A stretch of 49,825 nt of DNA. It comes from Gemmatimonadota bacterium (GTDB taxonomy: Bacteria; Gemmatimonadota; Gemmatimonadetes; Gemmatimonadales; Gemmatimonadaceae). The stretch is taken from the NCBI GenBank assembly GCA_026387915.1, contig JAPLKS010000006.1, forward strand, positions 1-49,825, given 5' to 3'. A program made the position numbers and the translations under genes. Below, in pieces: positions 25,377 to 33,147 of the stretch. The notes beneath the pieces were generated by a model, which was given only the letters and a program-made list of their open reading frames with translations, searched no databases and was not told where the DNA came from. How positions within the stretch are numbered: the first letter of the stretch is position 1; each line of letters begins with the position of its first letter.

Positions 25377-26830
25377 TCGCCGTCCTTCATGAGGAAGTTC
25401 TTGAACTGCCACGGGTCTTTCTTGTCCATGTCCGGTTTGTTGTACCCCGGGAACGGATTCTGGTAGTTCTTGAGCGGTGTCCAATCCGACGGCGTCGAGA
25501 TGAACTTACCGAGGTACGGCTTGGCAATGCCGAGGATGTACTCGTGCGGCAGGTCGTCCGGCACCACCACGCCCATATCCGGATTCTCGATCATCCACGA
25601 GGTGGCGGCCACTACGGAAATGGCGACCTGCATGGTGGTCGCATTCTGGTGCGGCACCAAGCGGCGCGATTCTTCAATGCTCAAATCACTGCCCGTCCAC
25701 CACGACTGATACGGGTGGCCCATCAGCAGGGCGCCGAGGATGTCGGAGCCGCTGGTGATTTCGTCATTCATGATGCGCTGATTGTCGTTCAGCTTGTAGT
25801 CGTAGCCGCGCATTTCGTTGAGCGAGGCAATGGCCGCGTCGGTGGGGCAGTAGGCGTAGTGCACCGTCGGGCGGTACACGGCTTTCCCCTTCTCCCACAC
25901 CGTGAGATGATCGGAGATGGTGAACGCTTCGCCGTGACGCACGACCATCCCGCGGATGGTGTAGTTCGGCACCCAGGTGCGGACCCACACATCCATGCCC
26001 ATACGCGCGAGGCAGATCTGATTCTTGGGGCCTTCCTTGTGCTTGAAGGCGTGCGCGGGCAGTTCCTTCTCGTGCGTGCCCCAACCCATTTCGGAAGTGG
26101 TCTGTCCTTCCTCGCGGAAGCCTTCGATGCTCCACGTATTCACGAACTCGTCCACGAGCTTGGGCTTGTTCGAAATTTGCGTGTCGCGCTCGGAGCAGTG
26201 GATGACCTTCACGCCGAGTTGGTGCGCGAGGTGGTTCCACGCCTGCGTCTGCGCGAGTTCGCCAATGAGTTCGGCTTTTTTGCCCTTGAACTTCTTATCG
26301 GCCAGCGAGGCGGTGGCAATGTCGAGGAGCCCCTGCTTGGTGAAGTGCGAGATCAGTCCCGGGTTCGCGCCGTGTTCGAGCACGGCCGTCGGGCCCTTGG
26401 TTTTCCACTTGGCCATCATACGGCGGACGTTCATGTGCCGCCAATAGAGCGTCTTCTCGGTGGGATGCTGCTTGGGGCCAGCGGCGTAGGGGTCCCACAG
26501 TTCGGTGGAGGTGTTGATGTAGAGCACGCCGTGCGTGTGGCACCAGTCGAGGATTTCGCAGGCGTCAATGTTCCACGCGAGGTCAATCACCACATCGCCT
26601 GCGCCCACATACGAGGCGAGGAGCGAGCCCATATTCTTTTTGGTCACGCGGTCGCGCACCCAGTGGACGCCCTTGGCGGTCCATTTCTTGAGCTTGTCGG
26701 CGCGATCCTCAAAGTCCATGACCGTGACGTTCTCGGGCGCGACCTTGATGTGCTTGAAGAGAATCGGCAGCGCGCATTCGGCCACGGCGCCGTAGCCGAC
26801 GAAGAGAATCTTATTCTTGAATCGTGTCAT
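25373..26830 (-). CDS. hss: Homospermidine synthase
   Basis: A 485-residue NAD-dependent enzyme with N-terminal Rossmann fold (ILFVGYGAVAECALP). Signature stretches of bacterial homospermidine synthases are present: NTSTELW, TAVLEHGANPGLISHF, and CSERDTQISNKPK. The enzyme joins two putrescine molecules, with transient oxidation by NAD, to sym-homospermidine and ammonia. It precedes the ornithine-type decarboxylase in a two-gene operon with ATGA overlap, so the cell makes both substrate and product in one unit. Length matches the family. Start ATG at 26830, with weak GAGA upstream. Nothing here points to a spermidine synthase in the window. Confidence 0.92.
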   Translation of the reverse strand: MTRFKNKILFVGYGAVAECALPILFKHIKVAPENVTVMDFEDRADKLKKWTAKGVHWVRDRVTKKNMGSLLASYVGAGDVVIDLAWNIDACEILDWCHTHGVLYINTSTELWDPYAAGPKQHPTEKTLYWRHMNVRRMMAKWKTKGPTAVLEHGANPGLISHFTKQGLLDIATASLADKKFKGKKAELIGELAQTQAWNHLAHQLGVKVIHCSERDTQISNKPKLVDEFVNTWSIEGFREEGQTTSEMGWGTHEKELPAHAFKHKEGPKNQICLARMGMDVWVRTWVPNYTIRGMVVRHGEAFTISDHLTVWEKGKAVYRPTVHYAYCPTDAAIASLNEMRGYDYKLNDNQRIMNDEITSGSDILGALLMGHPYQSWWTGSDLSIEESRRLVPHQNATTMQVAISVVAATSWMIENPDMGVVVPDDLPHEYILGIAKPYLGKFISTPSDWTPLKNYQNPFPGYNKPDMDKKDPWQFKNFLMKDGE

Positions 26831-26860
26831 GACATGTCTCGGGATGAACGCGAGCCGTTG

Positions 26861-26946
26861 GGCCGCGCAGGCACAATAAGGATGCGCGGATTGGCCGCGC
26901 AGGCACAAACAGGCACAAGCAGGACGCGCGGATGGGCCGCGCAAAC
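26861..26946. repeat. Imperfect direct repeat, 32/42-bp spacing
   Basis: GGCCGCGCAGGCACAA occurs at 26861 and 26893, and its first ten bases again at 26935. The second unit is 10 bp longer because AGGCACAAAC/AGGCACAAGC (26901-26920) is duplicated. Each unit ends with a GCGCGGAT block. Confidence 0.8.
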
Positions 26947-26949
26947 ATC

Positions 26950-26982
26950 GATACCACCGCGATACCACCGCGATACCACCGC
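26950..26982. repeat. Tandem repeat GATACCACCGC x3
   Basis: Three exact 11-bp copies at 26950, 26961 and 26972. Confidence 0.95.
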
Positions 26983-27046
26983 GCGGTTCCCGCGCGACTG
27001 CAATTGAACAGAAGAGCAGGCGTTTTGCCAGCGAAAATCCGGCGCG

Positions 27047-27116
27047 GGCCACAAGCCGGCCACAAGCCGGCCACAAGCCGGCCACAAGCCGGCCGCAAGC
27101 GGGCCGCAAGTCGGCC
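27047..27116. repeat. Tandem repeat GGCCACAAGCC, six 11-bp units
   Basis: Four exact copies (27047, 27058, 27069, 27080), then GGCCGCAAGCG and GGCCGCAAGTC and a final GGCC. The array ends about 80 bp before the SET-domain gene. Confidence 0.95.
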
Positions 27117-27198
27117 GGCGGTGCCGCCGCCGGTGGTGGTCGGCGACACCAGGCGCGTTATCTTGCCCTCAGCTCCACCACCCTCAGAGGCAGGCCAC

Positions 27199-27612
27199 AT
27201 GAAGACCAGCGCGCCGCACGACGGCGTCTACGCCCGCATCGGGCCCTCGCGTATCCACGGCGTGGGCGTGCGCGCCATTCGCGCGATTCCAGCCGGGACG
27301 CTCGTCTTCCACGGCGAGAGCGAGCGCGTGGTGTGGCGGTCGCGGGCCGCCGTACGGCGGATGCCCAAGGCCATTCGCGCCCTCTACGAGGACTTCGGCA
27401 TGGTCTCCGGCAGCCAGATTGGCGTGCCGCCCACGCTCAACATGCTCTCAGTGGGCTGGTACGTGAATCACGCCGACCGCCCCAACCTCGAGGCGGGCGA
27501 GGACGGCCGCTTTCGCGCGCTCCGGCGCATCAGGGCGGGGGAGGAGCTCACGGCCGACTACCGGACTTTTGTAGACGAACCCCTCCCGTTCCGCCCGCGG
27601 CGCGCGCCCTAG
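27199..27612 (+). CDS. SET-domain protein (putative lysine methyltransferase)
   Basis: A 137-residue protein that is almost only a SET domain: SRIHGVGVRAIRAIPAGTLVF (first strands, split here for length by GVGV), WYVNHADRPNL matching the NH-x-x-x-PN cofactor motif, and RIRAGEELTADY matching the GEEL-x-x-Y catalytic motif. SET enzymes transfer methyl groups from S-adenosylmethionine to lysine. There are no pre-SET or post-SET cysteines, as in small bacterial members. The ATG at 27199 has GAGG upstream; no signal peptide. Its TAG shares a CTAG with the stop of the convergent gene. Confidence 0.87.
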   Translation: MKTSAPHDGVYARIGPSRIHGVGVRAIRAIPAGTLVFHGESERVVWRSRAAVRRMPKAIRALYEDFGMVSGSQIGVPPTLNMLSVGWYVNHADRPNLEAGEDGRFRALRRIRAGEELTADYRTFVDEPLPFRPRRAP

Positions 27613-28241
27613 TGCTTATGCGCGTCCGCATCCCCGCGCGCCAACGCGAGGTGATGCCGCACGTGGTGATCCCCTTCCGTCATCATCCCCATAAACCCAA
27701 GGCCGCGAATCCGCGCCACCTGCGCCGCGTCGTTGGCATCCGTCGCCACCACAACCATCCGCGCGCCACCCTTGATCTCCGTGGCCGTGGCGCGATACGG
27801 CATCCCTTGGCTCAACATCTTGGTATGCGTGCCCAGCATCCGGCGAATCGCCCCCATCGTCTTGGCGTTCCCCGTGACATCGGCTTCAAATCCGCCGGGG
27901 ACGGAGCGCTGCGCCACGCGAGAACGCATCGTCACCTCGTCCATGTCAATCAAATGCTGCCGTAGCGCCTCAATGTTGACCTTCGACCAATCCGTCTTGG
28001 GATCGGCCTTGAGTAATCCAACAATCTCTGAGATCGCGCCGAACGCTGCCTGCCCTGGCCGCGTCGGAAGTTTTTCCGGCACGGCGCACTGTTGCATGAG
28101 CGCCTGATGCGCCGCGTGATCCATGTTGGCGTGGTCGGCTGCTGGAGCGTTCAGCGTGGAGCAGTCCACCGCCTGCGCCTCGAGCGCGGACGGCGCAGCC
28201 AGTACTACCAGCAGAGGCACGGTAATCAGGAACCGGCGCAT
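27609..28241 (-). CDS. His-rich secreted protein of unknown function
   Basis: A 210-residue exported protein: signal peptide to about residue 23 (SALEAQA), then a His/Met-containing stretch (DHANMDHAAH) and a C-terminal tail EGDHHVRHHLALARGDADAHKH in which seven of the last 22 residues are His. The central part (KTDWSKVNIEALRQHLIDMD) is a motif I associate with a conserved but uncharacterised bacterial family. Metal binding is suggested by the His clusters only. Its ATG overlaps the stop of the upstream hydrolase by one base (TGATG), so the two are cotranscribed. Confidence 0.78.
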   Translation of the reverse strand: MRRFLITVPLLVVLAAPSALEAQAVDCSTLNAPAADHANMDHAAHQALMQQCAVPEKLPTRPGQAAFGAISEIVGLLKADPKTDWSKVNIEALRQHLIDMDEVTMRSRVAQRSVPGGFEADVTGNAKTMGAIRRMLGTHTKMLSQGMPYRATATEIKGGARMVVVATDANDAAQVARIRGLGFMGMMTEGDHHVRHHLALARGDADAHKH

Positions 28242-29917
28242 CAACGTACCCTCACCAATTGAATGTTTTTCATCCGCGACGCGTCGAGTACGAGCGCCGT
28301 CACTCTTCCGGATTTATCGCGCAACACCGTCGCCTTGGCCTGCCCAGTCGAGAACTGATCCGGTTGAAACGGCTCCATCGACATCCAATCGCCGTAGCCG
28401 CCGCGCACCATCAGCTGCCCATCGCGCTCTTTCACGACGTACGTCGCCTGCAACTCCTCACTGAAATACGAACCAACCAATCGCGCACGGTCAGCCGCCG
28501 AGAGCACCGGTGCGGGTAACAACGGTGCGGCCGGCGCATCCATCGTCGCGGACGCCATCAGCCCCGTGCGTCCATCGGCGAGCCTGCGAAACGCGAGCGT
28601 GCCCGGTAATCCATCAGCGGAATACGTCGAGTCGTTGAGCGCCGCGAGCGGCCAGTCGCGCCCCATCGCCTTCATGCTGAGGCCGTTACCGGCTCGTTCG
28701 ATGCTCGCGGCCACGCCGGGAAGGAACTCAAAGCGTCCCACAAAGCGGTCGCTCGGGCGTTGCGCGGCCTGAGCGCTTGCCCCCGCACCGCTCTGAGCCG
28801 TCGCACTCGGCGCCGCGCTCCTCGCAAACGCATCCCGCAGCACCACATTCGCCACCGCCAGCGCCATCGCCGAGGGGTCGGCCGTGTAATCGTTGCACAG
28901 AATGCCGACGGACGTGTGCGCCGACGGAAACCGGAGCAGCTCCGCTCGGAATCCAATGAACGATCCACCGTGACTCACCGTTGGTAGCCCGAGGTACGGC
29001 TTTATGAAAAGGCCTGCCGCGTACTCCGTGGTGTCGCCGCTGCTCAGCACCCCACGGGTATATAGGCGCTGCACAAACGACGCGCCGCCGCCCACCGTCG
29101 TATTGAAAAAGTTTTCATCCCACTTGGCCAAGTCTTCGACCGTCGTGTGAAGACCGCCGTCGCCCACCAGTGCGAAACTCGTTCGCACAATGCGATATCC
29201 GCCGGTGCCATTGGGCTCATACCCTTCGGCGCGGCGCGGCACGATCATCGTGCGGTCGTCGTGAAAGTGCGTGTCGCGCATGCCGAGCGGCTCAAACAGG
29301 CTGTGATTGGCATAGTCGCGCAGCGACTCACCAGTCACGCGCCGCACGATCACCGAGAGCAAGAAATAATTGGAGTTGCTATACGCCCAGTGGCTCCCCG
29401 GCGTAAAGTCGAGCCCCTTCTGGCGCACAATTAGATCGAGCGCTTGTTCTTCGGGGATTTCGTCGCCCCCCAAGCGGCCCGATATCGCCCAGAGCCCGAG
29501 GTAGTCGCGGATGCCACTGAGGTGATGCACGAGGTGGCGCAGCGTGACGCCGTCTGCATAGGCGGGAAGTTCGGGAACGTACTTCCGCACGGGATCGTCG
29601 AGCGACAGCTTGCCCTGCGTGGCGAGTAGCATCACACTCGCCGCCGTGAACTGCTTGGACGTCGAGGCGATGTAAAACACCGTCTTGGGAGTTATGGCGA
29701 TCCCTTGGTTGAGCTCTGCCATGCCATAACCGTGGGAGTACACCACGCGGCCATTGCGGTACACCCCCACCGCGCACCCCGGCCGATCCGTGCGATTGTA
29801 TACCGAAAAAACCGAGTCCACCGAAGCGGACGGAAAGCTGCCCTGTGCCACGAGCCGCGGTGCGGGGAGGAGCAGAGCAAGGCCGACGAGCACCGCCGGA
29901 AAACGAATGCTGACCAT
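28241..29917 (-). CDS. Exported serine hydrolase, class C beta-lactamase fold
   Basis: A 558-residue protein with signal peptide (cleavage near LVAQG, residue 25). Catalytic motifs of the serine beta-lactamase/PBP-like family: S85-T-S-K88, Y179-S-N181, and a late SHGG. After the catalytic domain (to about residue 375) come an Ala/Gln-rich linker and a beta domain (DRFVGRFEF... and LVGSYFSEELQATYVV), the lipocalin-like tail found in peptidases and esterases of this group. Activity may be D-aminopeptidase, esterase or carboxypeptidase; the sequence does not decide. AGAGAG precedes the ATG at 29917. Confidence 0.88.
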   Translation of the reverse strand: MVSIRFPAVLVGLALLLPAPRLVAQGSFPSASVDSVFSVYNRTDRPGCAVGVYRNGRVVYSHGYGMAELNQGIAITPKTVFYIASTSKQFTAASVMLLATQGKLSLDDPVRKYVPELPAYADGVTLRHLVHHLSGIRDYLGLWAISGRLGGDEIPEEQALDLIVRQKGLDFTPGSHWAYSNSNYFLLSVIVRRVTGESLRDYANHSLFEPLGMRDTHFHDDRTMIVPRRAEGYEPNGTGGYRIVRTSFALVGDGGLHTTVEDLAKWDENFFNTTVGGGASFVQRLYTRGVLSSGDTTEYAAGLFIKPYLGLPTVSHGGSFIGFRAELLRFPSAHTSVGILCNDYTADPSAMALAVANVVLRDAFARSAAPSATAQSGAGASAQAAQRPSDRFVGRFEFLPGVAASIERAGNGLSMKAMGRDWPLAALNDSTYSADGLPGTLAFRRLADGRTGLMASATMDAPAAPLLPAPVLSAADRARLVGSYFSEELQATYVVKERDGQLMVRGGYGDWMSMEPFQPDQFSTGQAKATVLRDKSGRVTALVLDASRMKNIQLVRVR

Positions 29918-29969
29918 GGGTTCTCTCTATGGAAGAAGCGCAACTGGCAACATATGCCGCAGCGGCCCG

Positions 29970-30023
29970 CCGTCCAGTAGAAAGCCAGGTTCCCCTGCAG
30001 GGATAACCTGACTGCCGGGACGG
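29970..30023. promoter_or_regulatory. Imperfect inverted repeat between divergent genes
   Basis: The core is CAGGTT (29986), the palindrome CCCTGCAGGG (29993-30002) and AACCTG (30005). Outer arms CCGTCC (29970) and GGACGG (30018), with AGT/ACT between, extend it to 54 bp. It lies between the hydrolase and the kinase start, where an operator could act on both; a hairpin in RNA is also possible. Confidence 0.45.
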
Positions 30024-30118
30024 ACATTTTGCCCTATCACGAGAACCACTCCAATGAGTTATGTATTCCACTCACTCGATTGTGACTGCATTTGGCCGTA
30101 TCGAAGGACGAGCCCTTA

Positions 30119-31213
30119 GTGCCTCCGAAAAAACGTTCCGCGCCGCTCGCAAACGAGCTCCCCCCGGTGCCGGCAACGCCTACGCCTGACACGGCGGAAG
30201 CCAGCACGCTTGGTTCTCCCCTCCGCGCGGCCGCCGAAGCGCGGTTTGCCGAACTGGCATCGATTGCAGATCGCCTTCCAACCGAACTCTCCCCTGCGGC
30301 CGATGTGGTGAAGCGCGCCTTGCACGAACTGCGTGTGCACCAGATTGAGCTCGAGATGCAGAATGAGGAACTGCGTGTGGCGCAGGCCGCTCTCCAAGAG
30401 TCGCGTGCGCAGTTTGTGGATCTCTATGATTTTGCGCCGGTCGGCTACGTCACGGTGGCGGAATCGGGACTCGTCGTGCACGCGAATCTGCTCGCCGGAA
30501 CCATGCTGGGCGCCACCCGCTCAGCCATAGTGGGTACGGCATTCTCGCGCTACCTCGATCCACGCGATCGCGACACATTCTTTCTGCTACGCCAGCGCTT
30601 AGTCTCGCTCGGTAGCACCCCACCCGTTGACGTGCGGGCAGATAAGCGCGACGGGACTACGCTGTGGGTGCATATCGCGGCGAGTCTCGCCCCAACCACC
30701 GACGGCGCCAAGGTTTGCCTCCTGTCGATCACCGATATCACCGCGCGCATCAAGGCAGAGTCCGCGCACCATGCGAGCGAAGAAAAGCTGCAGAGTTTGG
30801 TCGAACTCGCTCCGGTCGGCATTGCGATTGTGCACCCCGATAACACCATGTCGTCGTACAACCCAGCATTCGAGCGGATGCTGGGTGCTCCGCCGGTTCA
30901 GCTCAAAACCGGGCATTTTGTCTCGCCGAACTACCTGCGCGCCGACGGCACCCCCATGCCGCCAGAAGAGTTTCCTGCCGCACGGGCCGTGCAAGAACAG
31001 CGCGCGGTGCGGAACGTGGAAGTGGGGCTCGTCGGGGCTCACGGCGCCATTACCTGGGCAGAGGTCAGTGCCGCGCCGCTCCGCTCCGCCTCCCCGCCTA
31101 CAACTGCGTGGTGGTGTACACCGATCTCACCGCGCGGAAGCGAGCCACGGAGCAACTGCGCCAGGGCGAAGCGCGCTATCACGGGCTCGTGGAGTGGTCG
31201 TATGAGCCGCTGA
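30119..31213 (+). CDS. Hybrid histidine kinase, fragment 1 of 3 (N-terminal PAS domains)
   Basis: The first piece of a sensor kinase split by frameshifts. Residues 60-100 form a coiled helix (HQIELEMQNEELRVAQ), followed by a PAS domain (YDFAPVGYVTVAESG, about 100-210) and a second PAS (LVELAPVGIAIVHPD, about 225-330). Meaningful protein ends near base 31085; the last ~40 residues (PPTTAWWCTPI...) are out-of-frame. The GTG at 30119 has AAGGA 10 bp upstream; a TTG at 30092 is the alternative. Joined with the next two pieces it would be a PAS4-HisKA-HATPase-REC hybrid kinase of roughly 975 residues. Confidence 0.75.
   Translation: MPPKKRSAPLANELPPVPATPTPDTAEASTLGSPLRAAAEARFAELASIADRLPTELSPAADVVKRALHELRVHQIELEMQNEELRVAQAALQESRAQFVDLYDFAPVGYVTVAESGLVVHANLLAGTMLGATRSAIVGTAFSRYLDPRDRDTFFLLRQRLVSLGSTPPVDVRADKRDGTTLWVHIAASLAPTTDGAKVCLLSITDITARIKAESAHHASEEKLQSLVELAPVGIAIVHPDNTMSSYNPAFERMLGAPPVQLKTGHFVSPNYLRADGTPMPPEEFPAARAVQEQRAVRNVEVGLVGAHGAITWAEVSAAPLRSASPPTTAWWCTPISPRGSEPRSNCARAKRAITGSWSGRMSR
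31076..31090 (+). repeat. 5-bp tandem duplication at the first frameshift
   Basis: CCGCT at 31076-31080 is repeated at 31081-31085 and followed by CCGCC. Removing one CCGCT restores a single frame reading AAPLRLPAYNCVVVYTDLT, the usual end of a PAS domain. Loss of one base would also repair the frame. Confidence 0.7.
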
Positions 31214-32142
31214 TTGTGCACCGCGACGGCGTGATCGTGTACGTGAATGCCGCCGCCGTGCGCCTCTTCGGAGCAACGTCCGCGAGCCAGCTGGTCGGCA
31301 CCCCCATATTGGATCGGGTGCATCCGGAGTACCGCGAGCTGTCGAGCGGGCGCATGCGCAAAGTCTCCGCCGAGGGCATTGATGCGTTGCTGCTCGAACT
31401 CGTCTTTCAGCAACTCGACGGCAGCAATCTGAACGTGGAGGTGCAGCAAACGTCGGTCGTATTCGACGGTATCCCCGCCATGCTGGCCTCGCTGCACGAC
31501 GTGACGGCCGCGCGCCAAGCCGATGCCGCCATCCGCCTGCACAGCGCCGCCCTCTCGGCGGCAGCGAACGGCATTGTCATCACCGACGCGAAGGGCGTGA
31601 TCGTGTGGACCAACGCATCCTTCGGGGCGATGAGCGGATATTCGCCTGAGGAAACCGTCGGCAAGACGTTCCGCGAACTGATCAACTCCGGTGCACAGGG
31701 ACCCGGATTCTACCAGAATCTCTGGTCCACGATTCTCCGCGGCGAAACCTGGCGCGGCGAGCTCGTCAACCGGCGCAAAGATGGCACCCATTACACCGAA
31801 GCGGAGACAATCACGCCGCTGATCGGCCTGCAAGGCGCCATCACACATTTTATTGCCGTCAAACAGGATCTCACCGAACGCCTCGTACTCGAAGAGCAAG
31901 TGCGGCAGTCGCAAAAAAAATGGAGTCGGTGGGGCAGCTGGCCGGCGGAATCGCGCACGACTTCAATAACATGCTGGCCGTCATCCTCGGTCAGACAGAA
32001 CTTGCCCTCGCGCATGAGACCGCAGATTCACCGCGGCGCGCGGGGCTCCTCGAGATTCACGCCGCTGGCTCTCGCTCGGCCGACCTCACGAGATCGCTCC
32101 TCGCCTTCGCGCGAAAACAACGCTTGGAGTCGCGCGCGTTAA
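31108..32142 (+). CDS. Hybrid histidine kinase, fragment 2 of 3 (two PAS domains)
   Basis: Middle piece in a frame shifted by -1 from fragment 1. It begins with VVVYTDLTARKRATEQ, the end of the previous PAS domain, then PAS (WSYEPLIVHRDGVIVYVN) and PAS/PAC (NGIVITDAKGVIVWTN, then ITHFIAVKQDLTERL). Meaningful protein runs to the A8 tract at 31913; what follows (WSRWGSWPAES) is out-of-frame. The GTG at 31108 has no ribosome site, so the piece is not a convincing separate gene. Confidence 0.7.
   Translation: MVVYTDLTARKRATEQLRQGEARYHGLVEWSYEPLIVHRDGVIVYVNAAAVRLFGATSASQLVGTPILDRVHPEYRELSSGRMRKVSAEGIDALLLELVFQQLDGSNLNVEVQQTSVVFDGIPAMLASLHDVTAARQADAAIRLHSAALSAAANGIVITDAKGVIVWTNASFGAMSGYSPEETVGKTFRELINSGAQGPGFYQNLWSTILRGETWRGELVNRRKDGTHYTEAETITPLIGLQGAITHFIAVKQDLTERLVLEEQVRQSQKKWSRWGSWPAESRTTSITCWPSSSVRQNLPSRMRPQIHRGARGSSRFTPLALARPTSRDRSSPSRENNAWSRAR
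31913..31920 (+). other. A8 tract at the second frameshift
   Basis: Eight A residues follow CAGTCGC. With nine (or six) A residues the frame would continue as QSQK(K)MESVGQLAGGIAHDFNN, the standard junction of coiled linker and H-box. It may be a real mutation, a slippage site for RNA polymerase or ribosome, or a sequencing error in a homopolymer. Confidence 0.7.
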
Positions 32143-33056
32143 ACGTGAACGACGTCGTGAACGGCTCGCTTGAAATGCTGCGGCGCGTCATCGGCGAGAA
32201 CGTGCATCTCGAGTTTGCGCCGGCCGCGGATTTGTGGCCGGTGCTCGCCGACGCAATCCAACTCGACCACATCCTCACAAACCTTTGTTTGAATGCCCGT
32301 GACGCGATCGGTGATTCGGGCTCGGTCGTGGTGACCACCAGCAACGAAATCATTGGCGAGGCAGGGCACGTCGCCAAGCCCGAGGCGGTTCCTGGCGACT
32401 ATGTGCGCCTGACGGTGCGCGACGACGGATCCGGCATTTCCCAAGAGGTACTCCCGCACATCTTCGAGCCGTTCTTCACCACCAAGGGCGTAGGCAAAGG
32501 CACAGGGATCGGCCTCGCCGCCGTGTACGGAGCGGTGCACCAGATGCACGGATTCATCACCGTGCACAGCGAACGAGGAAGGGGCGCCGCCTTCGACATC
32601 TATCTGCCGCGCTACGGAAAAGATCTAGTGGAATTCCCCCAACCCGTTGCGGAAGCCGATGCGGAAACCCCTCGGCACGGGTCGCGTGGTCAGGAGACGA
32701 TTTTGCTCGTCGAGGACGACGCGGGACTCCTGCTCTTTGCGCAGCGTGTGCTGGAAGAGGAGGGATACTGCGTGATCGCCGCTCGGAGCCCGGCCGATGC
32801 TGTCCGCTTCGCGGCCGCCGAGCCGCGACTCGATCTGCTCCTGACCGATGTGGTCATGCCCGGAATGAACGGCCTAGATTTGATGCGCACCTTGCAGGCC
32901 ACGCGCCCCTCGCTCAAGTGCGTGTTTATGTCCGCGTACCGCGCCGACGACATGATCGAACGCTACGGACTGCCTCCGGAAGGCCCGTTCGTGGCCAAAC
33001 CGTTTAGGTTGCAAGAGATTCGAGCAACCGTGCGCGCCGAACTCGACCGCTCATAG
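31920..33056 (+). CDS. Hybrid histidine kinase, fragment 3 of 3 (kinase core and receiver)
   Basis: Third piece, again -1 from the previous frame. H-box GGIAHDFNNML with the phosphorylated His near residue 13, N-box NLCLNARDAI, G boxes DDGSGI and GKGTGIGLAAVYG, then a linker and a REC domain (about 260-375) with LLTDVVMPGMNG carrying the phospho-acceptor Asp and FVAKPF carrying the conserved Lys. If translated alone from the ATG at 31920 it would be a soluble kinase-receiver without sensor. The ATG has no ribosome site because the A8 tract lies in front of it. Confidence 0.78.
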   Translation: MESVGQLAGGIAHDFNNMLAVILGQTELALAHETADSPRRAGLLEIHAAGSRSADLTRSLLAFARKQRLESRALNVNDVVNGSLEMLRRVIGENVHLEFAPAADLWPVLADAIQLDHILTNLCLNARDAIGDSGSVVVTTSNEIIGEAGHVAKPEAVPGDYVRLTVRDDGSGISQEVLPHIFEPFFTTKGVGKGTGIGLAAVYGAVHQMHGFITVHSERGRGAAFDIYLPRYGKDLVEFPQPVAEADAETPRHGSRGQETILLVEDDAGLLLFAQRVLEEEGYCVIAARSPADAVRFAAAEPRLDLLLTDVVMPGMNGLDLMRTLQATRPSLKCVFMSAYRADDMIERYGLPPEGPFVAKPFRLQEIRATVRAELDRS

Positions 33057-33147
33057 CGCGCCATTGCGCGCGCTTGGTGGGCGTTCACCCGCCTGCCCAC
33101 CGCGGCCGGCCGGCGCGTAGCATATTCTCTTCGACCGCCGACGCAAC

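Larger units (their letters stand above)
26831..27198. other. Repeat-filled intergenic region between hss and the SET-domain gene
   Basis: The two genes are divergent, so both promoters must lie in these 368 bp. Most of the region is short tandem repeats (listed separately). Open frames across it on both strands are simply translations of the repeats. I see no clear -35/-10 pair. Confidence 0.6.

Noticed and set aside
25544-27007. Long plus-strand open frame (487 codons) opposite hss and the decarboxylase gene
   Set aside because: It is antisense to two well-supported genes, has no recognisable motif and no ribosome site; long shadow frames are expected at this GC content.
26861-27116. Possible CRISPR array
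   Set aside because: The repeats are 10-11 bp and directly adjacent with no unique spacers, and there are no cas genes; these are simple tandem repeats.
31913-31920. Programmed -1 frameshift as the sole explanation for the split kinase
   Set aside because: The A8 tract could allow slippage, but the first break at 31076 has no slippery sequence, so programmed shifting cannot explain both; mutation or sequence error is simpler.
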